Shown here: piece by piece, positions 43,418-52,773 of the stretch
Position numbering within the stretch: position 1 is the first letter of the stretch
Layout of the letters: each line of letters opens with the position of its first letter
Assembly: GCA_035361955.1 (NCBI GenBank)
Contig: DAOSDC010000005.1
Location: 35,414 to 99,413, forward strand
Source: UBA6120 sp035361955
GTDB taxonomy: Bacteria > Bacillota_I > Bacilli_A > RFN20 > CAG-826
Length of the DNA: 64,000 nt
Reading direction: 5' to 3'
Notes under the pieces: model-generated
The model's input: only the letters and a program-made list of their open reading frames with translations
Databases searched by the model: none
What the model was told of the DNA's origin: nothing
Position numbers and translations under genes: made by a program

Positions 43418-43597
43418 TTAAATGTTTGGTTCCCATTTACAGCGAACTTTGGAAACGATTTTTTCCTCGCGCTTGAGTGCTTTAAACGCTTTGTCAACTT
43501 CCTTAGCATCAAGCTTTGTTACGGCTTCGACTTCCTTTTGCGACAGTGGATGTCCGGCTTCTTTTAATGCTTTCAATACTAATTCTTGGTGATCCAT
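43418..43597 (-). CDS. Small winged-helix protein (59 residues)
   Basis: 59 residues, start ATG at 43597 with a strong GGAGG site. The sequence reads as a single winged-helix: DHQELVLKALKEAGHPLSQK, EVEAVTKLDAKEVDKAFKAL, then the wing EEKIVSKVRCKWEP. Small proteins of this kind are widespread in Bacillota and are presumed DNA-binding; function is unknown. It lies 33 bp after the YdeI-family gene on the same strand and may be its last operon member. Confidence 0.8.
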   Translation of the reverse strand: MDHQELVLKALKEAGHPLSQKEVEAVTKLDAKEVDKAFKALKREEKIVSKVRCKWEPNI

Positions 43598-43629
43598 TAT
43601 ATGTCCTCCGTTGTCATATTGGCGTGTTT

Positions 43630-44208
43630 CTACAAACCTGGTAGCGCGAGTCCTTCTTTGATGCGCTCAACCGAACTAGCAATGCGTTTTTGTTTAGTTG
43701 CCTCGGTTTTAGCGCTAGCAATAAATCCAAGATATGCTCGTTTTGACGAATTGCCCATCGCCCTGAAATTGTCTAATAGCCCATGTTTTTCAAGCGTTTG
43801 AAAGAGCTCGTCTTCGATTTCCTTGCTGATAAGACTAGAGTTATCGTCTTGATAGCGACCATTTTTCTTTGCCCGGTCAATCGCTTCGTACCCCAGTTTG
43901 GTGATTTTGCCTTCTTGTTCTAGTTTCTCGATGATGCCACGGTTTTTTGCCGAGAAAAAACTAGTAGCTACCCTTGGTGCGAAATAGCGAATGTAAATAT
44001 CTTCATCGATGCTTTTGACAATGCCGTCAATCCAACCGAAGCAAAGGGCTTCTTCGAGCGCTTCAGCATAGCTGATCGATGGAATCTTGCGCTTCTTGTG
44101 TCCAACAATCCAAATACCTTCATGGTCATCGGCATGCTTCGTCAACCAGTCACGAAAATCCTGGCGTGAAGCAAACTCAAACTTTTTAGCATTAGCTATT
44201 TTGCTCAT
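43630..44208 (-). CDS. YdeI/OmpD-associated family protein
   Basis: 192 residues from ATG at 44208 (TTG at 44211 also possible; GGAGA site upstream). FASRQDFRDWLTKHAD at the start, GIWIVGHKKRK, ISYAEALEEALCFGWIDG near 50 and the C-terminal AKTEATKQKRIASSVERI are typical of the YdeI family. In other bacteria it is linked to antimicrobial peptide resistance, but the molecular role is unclear. It is 6 bp after a DUF1801 gene; the two folds often occur together. Confidence 0.92.
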   Translation of the reverse strand: MSKIANAKKFEFASRQDFRDWLTKHADDHEGIWIVGHKKRKIPSISYAEALEEALCFGWIDGIVKSIDEDIYIRYFAPRVATSFFSAKNRGIIEKLEQEGKITKLGYEAIDRAKKNGRYQDDNSSLISKEIEDELFQTLEKHGLLDNFRAMGNSSKRAYLGFIASAKTEATKQKRIASSVERIKEGLALPGL

Positions 44209-44214
44209 CAAGAC

Positions 44215-44583
44215 TCATCTCCAAAACTTGTCATATCCGCGTTTATCTTCGATATTGTATTCAATTAGTTTGCTAAGCAATCGATAATCAACGGTGTCCG
44301 TAAAGTTAATGCGAAACAGCATGCTGGAGGCGCGATAGCCCGATTCGATGATGTCATTCATATGCAAATCGAGGCATTTTTTCTCGACGGCAACCGAAAA
44401 ATGCGCTTTGCTGACTGAAAAGGCGATGATGAATGTGCCATCGTGTGTAAACATCGGCTGATTCCATTTATATTCGAGTTTCAGTTGGGGGTAATTGTTT
44501 TTTATATATTCCAAAACACCGTTTATCGTTTGACGATGCTTGAAGTTTTCGATGCTATTGAGGAATGATTCGATTTCTTTCAT
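44215..44583 (-). CDS. DUF1801 (YdhG-like) family protein
   Basis: 122 residues. The central KLEYKWNQPMFTHDGTFIIAFSVSKAHFSVAVE pattern (Trp-x-x-Pro-x-Phe then strands; read in parts) and the C-terminal LLSKLIEYNIEDKRGYDKFW fit the DUF1801/YdhG alpha-beta fold. Function is unknown. It is cotranscribed with YdeI. A second family member is at 59764-60132. Confidence 0.88.
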   Translation of the reverse strand: MKEIESFLNSIENFKHRQTINGVLEYIKNNYPQLKLEYKWNQPMFTHDGTFIIAFSVSKAHFSVAVEKKCLDLHMNDIIESGYRASSMLFRINFTDTVDYRLLSKLIEYNIEDKRGYDKFWR

Positions 44584-44748
44584 GCTTGGTCTCCTATTAA
44601 GATTATTATATTCTAGTTATGCGTTGTTGTCGGCTTTCAGCTTCGGCTTGATGGAGATGTTGTGGCATCAAGTTATGATTGAAGCGCTTACATGGCGGTG
44701 CTAGAATAAGTATCGCATGATAAACGACATTTGGAGATAATCAATTAT

Positions 44749-45519
44749 ATGAACTTTCATATCTATGGATCGCTATTCGACATTTCCCACATTACCTACA
44801 TTGTCATCTCCCTTGGTTTGACGGTCCTATTTTTATGGTTGCCGTCAAAAGTATTCACAACGCAGACCCATAAAGATGTCTATTTAAAATTTTGGGGTTG
44901 GGCAACGATTTTCTTACACATTTCCCCTTTATGGATCGAGTTTTTAAAGGGCAATCAAGCCGTTGCCGCTGACAATATGTTATTTCCCATTTATTTCTGT
45001 AATTTATCTATGTATTTGCTCGTGATCGTCGCCATTTGGGGCAACAAGAAATCCAAAGCCTTCAATTATTTGGCGACGATGACCGGTTACGCCGGCGCTC
45101 TTGGCGCGCTTATTTCGCTGTTTTACCCTGAATATTATATCCATGGTGGCTCGATCTTCGATTGGGGCGTGTTCAAAAGCATGCTCAGCCATTCGACGAT
45201 GCTTGTTGGATCGCTATATCTCATGGTGGGTGGCTATTTCAAAATTCAAAAACAGAATACTGTCGTTTATTTTGTTGGTTTGCTCGTGTTCGGTTTAATT
45301 GGAATTGGGGTAAATCAAACATTTGCACTCGCAGGATTAAATGCTCCTAACGCCATGTTTTTGCAACGTCCTCCGATTGAAGATGTGCCCTTCTTGAATG
45401 TTTACGTCATCGCTTTGATGATGGTTACCCTAATTTTTGGATTCACTACCTTGGTTGAGCATTTACGAACAAAACGACTGTTACAAACGGCGCCGCTTGT
45501 GGCAACCGATAACAACTAA
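44749..45519 (+). CDS. TIGR02206/YwaF family membrane protein
   Basis: 256 residues from the ATG at 44749 (GGAGA upstream; a TTG six codons earlier is possible). About seven transmembrane helices. The N-terminal FHIYGSLFDISHITYIVISL, LLFPIYFCNLSMYL-like helix near 85 and FKSMLSHSTMLVGSLYLMV near 145 match the TIGR02206/YwaF family of Gram-positives. Function is unknown. It is monocistronic; a strong terminator lies 11 bp beyond the stop. Confidence 0.82.
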   Translation: MNFHIYGSLFDISHITYIVISLGLTVLFLWLPSKVFTTQTHKDVYLKFWGWATIFLHISPLWIEFLKGNQAVAADNMLFPIYFCNLSMYLLVIVAIWGNKKSKAFNYLATMTGYAGALGALISLFYPEYYIHGGSIFDWGVFKSMLSHSTMLVGSLYLMVGGYFKIQKQNTVVYFVGLLVFGLIGIGVNQTFALAGLNAPNAMFLQRPPIEDVPFLNVYVIALMMVTLIFGFTTLVEHLRTKRLLQTAPLVATDNN

Positions 45520-45530
45520 TAAATAAATGG

Positions 45531-45557
45531 GAACGCCAAAATGGCGTTCTCTTTTTT
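45531..45557 (+). terminator. Intrinsic terminator between convergent genes
   Basis: GAACGCCA / TGGCGTTC with a three-base loop followed by TCTTTTTT on the plus strand. The T run touches the stop codon of the convergent transporter gene at 45556. Confidence 0.85.
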
Positions 45558-46845
45558 AGTGTGCCCAGAAAAGCCAGATAAGGCCATAAGCGACCGATAC
45601 TGCCACTAGTGTCATCGGAATGGCAATTTTGGCAAAATCAATGAATTTGACTTCGTGTCCTTCGTTACGCAAAATGCCGATGCCGGCAATATTGGCCGAA
45701 GCTCCGATCGGGGTAAGGTTTCCGCCTAATGTGGAACCGGCCAACAGCCCAAAATAAAGCAAATATGGACTGATGCCCAAAGAAGGCGCCAACGCCGCCA
45801 TCACCGGCAACATCGTGGCGACATAAGGAATATTGTCAATAAACGCCGATAGCAAGACCGAAACCCACACGGCCAGCGTAAACATGATAAATGGTGAGCC
45901 CCCACCGATCGAAGCAAAGGCGTTAGCAATATCGTTGATAATTCCTACTTCTCCCAAAGCGGCAATCACGATGAATAAGCCTACTAACAAAAGTAGTGTC
46001 GTCACATCAACCTTTTTGATTGCTTCAATCACGCCTTTAAAACAACGTTGCTTAATCAAATCGTAAGTAAGGGCAACAAGGGCGACGCCCATCGTAATGT
46101 AACCATTTGTCAAAGGTGGTTTATTAGGAATAAACGAGGCGATGATTAACAAGGCAATGATGCTAATAAGGAACAAGGAGGGAACAAAATCATTGACATG
46201 TGTTTTTTCTTTTAATGCAAGGGGTGCTTGTAACTTTCGGAATAAGATTAACTGGACGCCGACCGTGGCGAGGGCTCCCGCTTGCACGATAAAGAAAGGG
46301 CCCGGGCGACCATCCATCCAAAAGAAGTCGGCAAAAGTCATCCCTGTCGCGCTGCCTAACATAATAGATGTCGTGTCGCCGACCAAGGTGGCAAAACCTT
46401 GGAGATTAGCCGATACGGTGATAGCAACGATAATCGGAATGGGAGAAATCTTAATCCGTTTGGCGATGTCGATGGCAATTGGAGCGATAATCAAAACCGT
46501 GGCGACGTTATCGACAAAAGCCGATACCAGACCAGCAAAAACTGCCAATGAGATAATGGCCCATTTAACCGAATGGACATGGTCAATGATAAAATCGGCT
46601 AATGCGGCCGGAGCCTTCGATTTGACGAAGAAAACGACGACGATCATCGTGCCGGCAATCATCATTAACACATTCCAATCAATGCCATTAAGCAGTATTA
46701 AAGAATCAATATCAATGCCGGGGATAAATCCAAGCGTAAATATGATGGTCGCGGCAAATAGGGCGACATATGCACGGTATTTTGGTAATATTAGCAGTAA
46801 TAGGTAAGCAATTACGAAGACGACAAGGACGATTGTTTTTTCCAT
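45556..46845 (-). CDS. ArsB/NhaD/SLC13-superfamily transporter
   Basis: 429 residues with about 11 or 12 transmembrane helices in two inverted halves. Each half carries a re-entrant motif: SAFVDNVATVLIIAP then GFATLVGDTTSIMLG in the first, and SAFIDNIPYVATMLP then GSTLGGNLTPIGASANIAG in the second. This is the Ion-Transporter layout of the ArsB/NhaD group. The D-N-x-x-x-V-x-x-L motifs fit Na+/H+ or anion exchange; the substrate is not decided. It is monocistronic. Confidence 0.9.
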   Translation of the reverse strand: MEKTIVLVVFVIAYLLLLILPKYRAYVALFAATIIFTLGFIPGIDIDSLILLNGIDWNVLMMIAGTMIVVVFFVKSKAPAALADFIIDHVHSVKWAIISLAVFAGLVSAFVDNVATVLIIAPIAIDIAKRIKISPIPIIVAITVSANLQGFATLVGDTTSIMLGSATGMTFADFFWMDGRPGPFFIVQAGALATVGVQLILFRKLQAPLALKEKTHVNDFVPSLFLISIIALLIIASFIPNKPPLTNGYITMGVALVALTYDLIKQRCFKGVIEAIKKVDVTTLLLLVGLFIVIAALGEVGIINDIANAFASIGGGSPFIMFTLAVWVSVLLSAFIDNIPYVATMLPVMAALAPSLGISPYLLYFGLLAGSTLGGNLTPIGASANIAGIGILRNEGHEVKFIDFAKIAIPMTLVAVSVAYGLIWLFWAH

Positions 46846-46922
46846 AAGATGCGGTCCGTTCCGCGTTTAAAATTATAGCACTAGGACTGTTAGACATTTC
46901 GTACATGTCGCGATTAATCGCG

Positions 46923-47966
46923 CTAATCAATCATGTCGATGATGAATGCGTATCCGATTTCGCTAAACCCGATATATGAAACTTCTTCTTGAAGAAAATC
47001 CCATTCAAAAATCATAAATGGCGTTGAACCGAATAACCCCGCATTAAACAGAAATCCTTCGGCGCACTGAAAGCCGAGATAGTATTTATTTCCAGCGCTG
47101 CTGGCATCGATAAATCGCGGTGTGCTGGTCAGATCTTGTTCTTCTAGCAAATTGACAATCGTTTGCCCGCGTGCCGATAATCGCATGAAATCAACGAATT
47201 CAATCGATTGGAACGATTGTTCGTTTTTAGTTATATCCAGCGTTTCGTTGTTAATAACAAGTTCATATGTGTCTGGTCCATCAACCACTCGTAGTTCATG
47301 ATGTACTTCGCTTAACGTTCGAAAACTAGCGCTCGTCGGTGTCCCATTTACGAAATCATAGGCATCGATGACATAGGTATCGCTTGTGTCGCGGTAACGG
47401 TAGAAAATACCGTCGCTGACAATGACTTGATACATGTCGTCAATCGCGGCAAATGTGGTAGTGGTTGCCGTTTCCAAATCATCGTATTCAAGTTGCAATA
47501 ACGAATGATTGTCGTTGCGATAGATCAAAATATGATCACTATCCGCGAAGATGCGCGGATAATGTTCGTTGTCAATCGGATCAATTTCTAAAACATACAT
47601 CGCGTCCATGGTCAATAAATCGATAGTCAATAAATGAAAACCGGTTATCATCTCGGTCATCGTCTCGGCAAACATAACGAATAATGTTTTCTCAATATAT
47701 ACAACTTCAGGATATAGCGAACCGTCGGCCGGAGTTACGTCATTGGCAACAAGCTGGGCGCCGATTAGTGATTCAATATTATATGTCTGATTATCAATAT
47801 TGATTTGATAATCCGAGGCGATGAACGCATATCCTGTTTTCTCGACCGGGAGTTCCGATAGCGTCTGATTGAAATCGGCATAACGGTTTTCACAACCCGA
47901 CAATAACGTCAGCGATGCTGCAGCGATGATGGCGAATAGTCGCGGTCTGATTAGTTTATATTTCAT
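46923..47966 (-). CDS. Lipoprotein, unknown function
   Basis: 347 residues. Basic N-terminus, hydrophobic core and lipobox LLSGC with cysteine 25. The exported part is acidic and beta-rich, with repeated patterns such as LYPEVVYIEKTLFVMF and HYPRIFADSDHILIYRN that may be blades of a propeller-like fold; this is a guess from strand spacing. The SRPBCC gene is 5 bp upstream and the two are probably cotranscribed. Confidence 0.75.
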   Translation of the reverse strand: MKYKLIRPRLFAIIAAASLTLLSGCENRYADFNQTLSELPVEKTGYAFIASDYQINIDNQTYNIESLIGAQLVANDVTPADGSLYPEVVYIEKTLFVMFAETMTEMITGFHLLTIDLLTMDAMYVLEIDPIDNEHYPRIFADSDHILIYRNDNHSLLQLEYDDLETATTTTFAAIDDMYQVIVSDGIFYRYRDTSDTYVIDAYDFVNGTPTSASFRTLSEVHHELRVVDGPDTYELVINNETLDITKNEQSFQSIEFVDFMRLSARGQTIVNLLEEQDLTSTPRFIDASSAGNKYYLGFQCAEGFLFNAGLFGSTPFMIFEWDFLQEEVSYIGFSEIGYAFIIDMID

Positions 47967-47971
47967 AAAAT

Positions 47972-48391
47972 TTACTTTTGCTCCAAATATCGTTTTAACG
48001 GTTCCATCATGGCAATCGTGCCCGCTTTAAATACCGCTTCGTCACGTTCGATTCCGTCAGCAAACTCAAACGTGACCTCCATATCATAATGCGTCGCTCC
48101 GTTAATCTCTTGAAATCGATAAACGCAAGTGTTGATAACATCGGGTATTTCATATACTAGGGTAATGGTTTCTGGCAAATTACTTGAGGGAACCGATACT
48201 TTCAATTTCGACTTAAAACCTGCTCCATCATAGATTTGATATCCGCTTGATCCTTGATTGAATAGTTTACCAGTCGTTGATTCGACCCTTACTAGTGTCG
48301 GTTGCCACTTTTTCAATTGTTCAATGTTAAGCAGCGCGTCAATCACGTCTTGGCGTGTCCTGTTAATAGTATCTGAAATCGAATATTTCAT
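47972..48391 (-). CDS. SRPBCC (START-like) family protein
   Basis: 139 residues. The helix-grip fold is indicated by ISDTINRTRQDVIDALLNIEQLKKWQPTL (helix with W at the strand turn; in parts), VSVPSSNLPETITLVYEI and a C-terminal helix MMEPLKRYLEQK. These proteins bind hydrophobic ligands in a deep pocket. No enzyme residues can be named. It lies between two lipoprotein genes on the same strand. Confidence 0.85.
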   Translation of the reverse strand: MKYSISDTINRTRQDVIDALLNIEQLKKWQPTLVRVESTTGKLFNQGSSGYQIYDGAGFKSKLKVSVPSSNLPETITLVYEIPDVINTCVYRFQEINGATHYDMEVTFEFADGIERDEAVFKAGTIAMMEPLKRYLEQK

Positions 48392-48453
48392 GATGGAACC
48401 TCTTGCATGTGCTCATTATAGAATAATGAAGTCATTGATGCCATCCATCGTTG

Positions 48454-49011
48454 TCACAAGTCGTACCAGTGATTTGCCCCAACGCGAATCAATGCTATAG
48501 ATGGGCCATATTGTTCAAAAAATGATGTCACCGCCGTATTTGGACCCTCGATGCCCATGATTTTGGTTTGGTCATCAAACACCTGATAGTAGCCATCCGA
48601 TCTAAAAATAAGCGACAAATCGTTTACATTAATGTCGGATTCTTCTAGGTAATTTGGATAAATTTTCAATTCGATATCGTTGTTAGGATAATATACCGAT
48701 TGCCAGATGTGCGGTTTGCTTTCAAGTAATGGGTGTTCTGGGGTCGAAAGTTGTTGTAAACTCCCATAATTTTGTCCATAAAACGAAAACATCGCATCGT
48801 ATTCTGCCTCACTGATTTCAAACACATAAATCGAATAACCGTTGTCTTTTCGTTCGTTAAATTCGATGTTTTCAATACCTGTCTTGAATTGGATAAAGTC
48901 TGGATAGACGTAGTTGATGGGAAATCGTTGCCGCAAGTCGCAACTTGAAAGCAACGCGGCCACAAATAAAAGGTTCGTCAGTGTTGTTACAGTTTCACGA
49001 AATCGTTTCAT
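48454..49011 (-). CDS. Lipoprotein, unknown function
   Basis: 185 residues with signal peptide and lipobox LLSSC (cysteine 24). The exported domain is acidic with many Tyr residues (NNDIELKIYPNYLEES; RSDGYYQVFDDQTK). No family was recognised. It starts 13 bp before... that is, just downstream of the AspT-like transporter gene's end at 49025, but on the same strand and transcribed before it is not possible: its start at 49011 follows that stop by 13 bp, so read-through from the kor-suc operon is possible. Confidence 0.7.
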   Translation of the reverse strand: MKRFRETVTTLTNLLFVAALLSSCDLRQRFPINYVYPDFIQFKTGIENIEFNERKDNGYSIYVFEISEAEYDAMFSFYGQNYGSLQQLSTPEHPLLESKPHIWQSVYYPNNDIELKIYPNYLEESDINVNDLSLIFRSDGYYQVFDDQTKIMGIEGPNTAVTSFFEQYGPSIALIRVGANHWYDL

Positions 49012-49024
49012 CAGTTATACATAG

Positions 49025-50158
49025 TTAAAATATAATACACACTAATTGGAAAGTAATTACAATGATTGCTAAAGCAATCGGGTAGGTAGCCGCATAAGAT
49101 GTAGCTACATCATCGGTTTCCGCCACGCGAATCAGTGTACCAAGCGCTGGGGTGCTCGTCATGCCCCCACATATCGAACCTAGACTATTAAACATGCTCA
49201 ATTTCATGACTTTTAGCGCAAAGAATAATCCGACAAACATCGGTAGTAATGTCATAATCGCACCATAAACAAACACCATCACGCCATAATCCTGCAGCAC
49301 CTGAATAAAGCCGGAACCGGCTTTGGTTCCCGCGCCGATTAAAAATAGCATCAAGCCTAATTCCCGAAGCGGAACAAGCGTTTCCTTTTTGACTTTAAAA
49401 TCAATCCGGGCAATCGAGCCGAAATGACCGAATAGTAAACCAGCGATAAGTGGTCCGCCCGAATTACCAAGTGAAAACGCAATGCCGCCTGGTAGCGGAA
49501 TCGTCACTTTGCCCAGTAATACGCCAAGCACGACGGCCAGCGCAAACGCAAAGTAACCAAGCGGATCGAAACTTAATGTTTTCTTTTTTGAATCGACATT
49601 GACACCATTGGCCACTTTTTGATATTGTTCACGCTCTTTGACCATATCGGTTTTAAAGATGCGGGGCACCAGTTGAACAAACAACACGACGCCGATGACA
49701 CCAAAGGGATAAGCAATCCCATAACCAATTGACGCTAGTGGCGAGCCCGTCGCTTCAATGGCGACACCTAGTCCAGGCGTTGTCGTCAGCGCTCCAGCCA
49801 GCAAACCAATCGCCAAATCGGTGCCAATCGGCGTAATCAGCACTAAAGCGATTACCGCGATAATGCCGACCAAAACGATAATGACTCCTAAAATCACGTA
49901 AGCGATCGCGTTGCTTCGAAAATTTCGGAAAAATTTCGGGCCGGCGATAAAGCCGACCGCCGTCACGAAAACGACAAGTCCAAGATCTTGGACGACTGAT
50001 AAAATCGTAATCCCAAAATGACCAAACGCCAATGCCACGAGCAAAACAGCGGCCGTGCCTAAACTCATGCCCTTAATGCTGATACGTCCAAAACCGTAAC
50101 CGACTAGGGCAATTAAGAAGATTGTAAAGATGGGATTGGCGATTAAGAAATCTTTCAT
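49025..50158 (-). CDS. AspT/YidE-type (AAEx) carboxylate antiporter-like protein without RCK domain
   Basis: 377 residues, about ten transmembrane helices in two halves, each with the family's conserved loop: GLVVFVTAVGFIAGPKF and TTTPGLGVAIEATGSPLASIGYG in the first; ELGLMLFLIGAGTKAGSGF and GGMTSTPALGTLI with ATYPIALA in the second. The RCK_C (TrkA_C) pair that normally lies between the halves in YidE/AspT is replaced by a short charged linker (about 170-195). It follows sucD by 16 bp and is the last or near-last gene of the kor-suc operon, pointing to exchange of a TCA-type acid. Aspartate:alanine and succinate exchangers are known relatives. Confidence 0.88.
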   Translation of the reverse strand: MKDFLIANPIFTIFLIALVGYGFGRISIKGMSLGTAAVLLVALAFGHFGITILSVVQDLGLVVFVTAVGFIAGPKFFRNFRSNAIAYVILGVIIVLVGIIAVIALVLITPIGTDLAIGLLAGALTTTPGLGVAIEATGSPLASIGYGIAYPFGVIGVVLFVQLVPRIFKTDMVKEREQYQKVANGVNVDSKKKTLSFDPLGYFAFALAVVLGVLLGKVTIPLPGGIAFSLGNSGGPLIAGLLFGHFGSIARIDFKVKKETLVPLRELGLMLFLIGAGTKAGSGFIQVLQDYGVMVFVYGAIMTLLPMFVGLFFALKVMKLSMFNSLGSICGGMTSTPALGTLIRVAETDDVATSYAATYPIALAIIVITFQLVCIIF

Positions 50159-50174
50159 ATGCTCTACCTTACGA

Positions 50175-51062
50175 TTATAGTTCGATGCCGGCGCAAATCA
50201 ATGCATCCAGCAGCGTTTCCCCAATAACATCAGGCGTTAGCGCAATCTTGACTCCGGCATTTCTAAGCGCGGATATTTTGCCTTCCGCCGTGCCTTTGCC
50301 ACCCATGACAATCGCTCCGGCGTGACCCATGCGTTTGCCTTTTGGCGATGATTGGCCACCGATGAAAGCGACAACGGGTTTACTCATGTGCTGAGCGATA
50401 AATTGCGCGGCTTCTTCTTCGCCGCTACCGCCGATTTCGCCATTGATGACGACGGCGTATGTATCTGGGTCATCTTCAAATGCTTGCAGGGCATCAACGA
50501 AGCTCGTTCCTTTGATGGGATCTCCCCCGATACCAATGACCGTAGATTGACCAATGCCGCGGTCGGTTAGCTGCTTGACCGCTTCATAGGTTAGGGTGCC
50601 CGAACGCGAGATAATGCCGACGTGACCTTTTTTATGTATGTATCCCGGCATAATGCCAATCTTGCATTCATCGGGAGTGATGATTCCAGGGCAATTAGGC
50701 CCAATCAATCTCGTCTTCGTTGTTTTCAAATGATGGATGACACGCGCCATATCAAGCACGGGGATGCCTTCAGTGATGCAGACGACTAACTCAATGCCGG
50801 CATCCGCCGCTTCCATGATTGAGTTGGCGGCAAACTTGGGTGGCACAAAAATTACCGAAGCGTTAGCGTTTGTTGCGTCTTTCGCTTCCTTGACGGAATT
50901 GAATACCGGAACACCTAAAATAGTCTGTCCGGCTTTGCCTGGAGTCACTCCGGCGACAACTTTCGTGCCGTATTCAATCATTTTCTGAGCATGGAACGAA
51001 CCGGCATTACCGGTGATGCCTTGAACGATTAGTTTGGTGTTTTGATTAATGTAAATACTCAT
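50175..51062 (-). CDS. sucD: Succinyl-CoA synthetase (ADP-forming) alpha subunit
   Basis: 295 residues. The N-terminal CoA-binding Rossmann domain (VQGITGNAGSFHAQKMIEYG, near 13-32) and the C-terminal ligase domain with the phospho-histidine loop MGHAGAIVMGGKGTA are complete, and IGPNCPGIITP near 122 is typical. With SucC it interconverts succinyl-CoA + ADP + Pi and succinate + CoA + ATP. Its start overlaps the end of sucC (ATGA). Confidence 0.97.
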   Translation of the reverse strand: MSIYINQNTKLIVQGITGNAGSFHAQKMIEYGTKVVAGVTPGKAGQTILGVPVFNSVKEAKDATNANASVIFVPPKFAANSIMEAADAGIELVVCITEGIPVLDMARVIHHLKTTKTRLIGPNCPGIITPDECKIGIMPGYIHKKGHVGIISRSGTLTYEAVKQLTDRGIGQSTVIGIGGDPIKGTSFVDALQAFEDDPDTYAVVINGEIGGSGEEEAAQFIAQHMSKPVVAFIGGQSSPKGKRMGHAGAIVMGGKGTAEGKISALRNAGVKIALTPDVIGETLLDALICAGIEL

Positions 51063-52213
51063 CGAACGGCCTCGATTACTTTGGTAGCGCCATCGGCCAT
51101 ATCGGTGGCCGAAATAATGGCTAATCCCGATTCACTAAGGATTTGACGGCCTAATTCTACATTAGTGCCTTCAAGTCGCACGACAAGCGGGATATTTAAA
51201 CCAATCGATTTGGCTGCGGAAACGACGCCATTGGCAATCACATCGCATTTCATAATGCCGCCGAATATGTTGATGAAAATCGCTTTGACGTTAGGGTCTG
51301 ATAGCAAAATCTCAAATGCGATTTTGACGCGTTCGGTGCTAGCTCCGCCGCCGACATCGAGGAAGTTGGCCGGTTGCCCGCCGTAATGTTTGATGATGTC
51401 CATCGTCGCCATAGCCAGACCCGCGCCATTGACAAGACAACCGATGTTCCCATCGAGCGTGACATAACTTAAATCGTTTTGCGACGCCCAATATTCTTTG
51501 GGATCTTCTTCATCGACATCGCGCAGTTGTTTGATATCAGGGTGACGAAACAAGGCGTTATCGTCAAAGCTGATTTTTGCGTCCAAGCATAATAAGTGGT
51601 CATTGTCAGTTAGCACAAGTGGGTTGATTTCCACGAGCGAACAATCTTTTTCGATGAAAAGCCTGATCATGCCTTGCAGGAGTGATTTCAGTTGTTCAAA
51701 TAGTTGCACGGGAATATTTAACGCCTTTGCGACTTTAGAAGTGAGTTCATCATCTAGTCCCGATTGCAGCGAAACTGGAATCTGGATGATTTTTTCAGGA
51801 TGATCATGCGCCGTTTCTTCAATCTCGGTGCCACCTTCACTTGATGCCACGATGATTAAACCGGCGTTAGCGTAATCCGGGGTAATGCTTAAATAGTATT
51901 CTTTGGTGTATTTTACCGTTTCGGTCACCAGCACGCGTTTAACGCGTTTGCCTTCGGGCCCGGTTTGTTTTGTCACCAAGTTCATGCCGATTATTTGCGT
52001 GGCTAGCTCATAGGCGTGTTTTGGGTCTTTCGCTAATTTGATACCCCCGCCTTTTCCTCTGCCACCGGCGTGAATTTGCGCTTTGATGACGCATGTTTGA
52101 TAATGCTTGGCGGCATCTTTCGCCTGGGAGGCAGTTTCGCACACGAAACCGGTAGGAACCGGAAGACCATATGCTTTAAACAGTTCCTTGGCTTGGTATT
52201 CATGTATTTTCAT
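51059..52213 (-). CDS. sucC: Succinyl-CoA synthetase (ADP-forming) beta subunit
   Basis: 384 residues from MKIHEYQAKELFKAYGLP at 52213; that ATG overlaps the korC stop as TAATG, and the longer frame would start inside korC. The ATP-grasp domain (1-235) includes VIKAQIHAGGRGKGGGIKLA near 45, and the C-terminal CoA-ligase domain has CLVNGAGLAMATMDII, LDVGGGAS and FINIFGGIMKCDVIA. It is the nucleotide-binding partner of SucD. Confidence 0.97.
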   Translation of the reverse strand: MKIHEYQAKELFKAYGLPVPTGFVCETASQAKDAAKHYQTCVIKAQIHAGGRGKGGGIKLAKDPKHAYELATQIIGMNLVTKQTGPEGKRVKRVLVTETVKYTKEYYLSITPDYANAGLIIVASSEGGTEIEETAHDHPEKIIQIPVSLQSGLDDELTSKVAKALNIPVQLFEQLKSLLQGMIRLFIEKDCSLVEINPLVLTDNDHLLCLDAKISFDDNALFRHPDIKQLRDVDEEDPKEYWASQNDLSYVTLDGNIGCLVNGAGLAMATMDIIKHYGGQPANFLDVGGGASTERVKIAFEILLSDPNVKAIFINIFGGIMKCDVIANGVVSAAKSIGLNIPLVVRLEGTNVELGRQILSESGLAIISATDMADGATKVIEAVR

Positions 52214-52773
52214 TAAAGGTGCGCTCGTTTCCATTCAAGCGCAAGTTGTTTGCCAACTTCAAGCGCTTTAATGTTATATTCTTTGCTACCGCTTGGCACA
52301 TGCATGAGCACGGCTTGGCGCAATATATCGTCGCTGGCGATGTGTAAAAATTCATTGATCGCCCCAATGGCAACGATGTTCGCGGTTTGGACTTTACCAA
52401 CGACATGTCGGGCCGTGTCAATAAGGGGTAAGGTAATGACGTGGCTAGGTGAAACATCCGGAGGTATTTCGAGTCCTTGATCAAGCATCACGAGACTTCC
52501 CTCGGAAATACGGGGCGCATAACGCTCCAACGCTTTCTTGGTGAAAACGAGTAAAAACGAGGGGTCAAGCACTTTTGTGAACCCGATCGGTTTGTCGGAT
52601 ATTAGTATTTCAGCTTTGCAGGCACCACCGCGTGCTTCGGGTCCATATGTGCCCGTTTGCGCCGTGTGTTTGCCGCTAAGTATCGCCGCTTCGGCTAAAA
52701 TGATCGTCGCTAAAATGACGCCTTGGCCACCATTTCCGGCGAGGCGGATGTCGTGTCGACTACTTATTTCCAT
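52213..52773 (-). CDS. korC: 2-oxoacid:ferredoxin oxidoreductase gamma subunit (KorC)
   Basis: 186 residues. The subunit fold is marked by IRLAGNGGQGVILATIILAEAA at the start and TGTYGPEARGGACKAEILIS near 41 (both read in parts). It forms part of the heterotetramer with KorA, KorB and KorD. It overlaps korB by 14 bp and sucC by one base, in a fully coupled operon. Confidence 0.94.
   Translation of the reverse strand: MEISSRHDIRLAGNGGQGVILATIILAEAAILSGKHTAQTGTYGPEARGGACKAEILISDKPIGFTKVLDPSFLLVFTKKALERYAPRISEGSLVMLDQGLEIPPDVSPSHVITLPLIDTARHVVGKVQTANIVAIGAINEFLHIASDDILRQAVLMHVPSGSKEYNIKALEVGKQLALEWKRAHL

Noticed and set aside
43312..43512. 66-codon minus-strand frame downstream of the operators
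   Set aside because: It overlaps the 59-residue winged-helix gene in another frame and covers two of the operators; no ribosome-binding site. The winged-helix frame is better supported.
46142..46807. 221-codon plus-strand frame
   Set aside because: Antisense to the conserved ArsB/NhaD-type transporter; hydrophobic codons on one strand give long open frames on the other.
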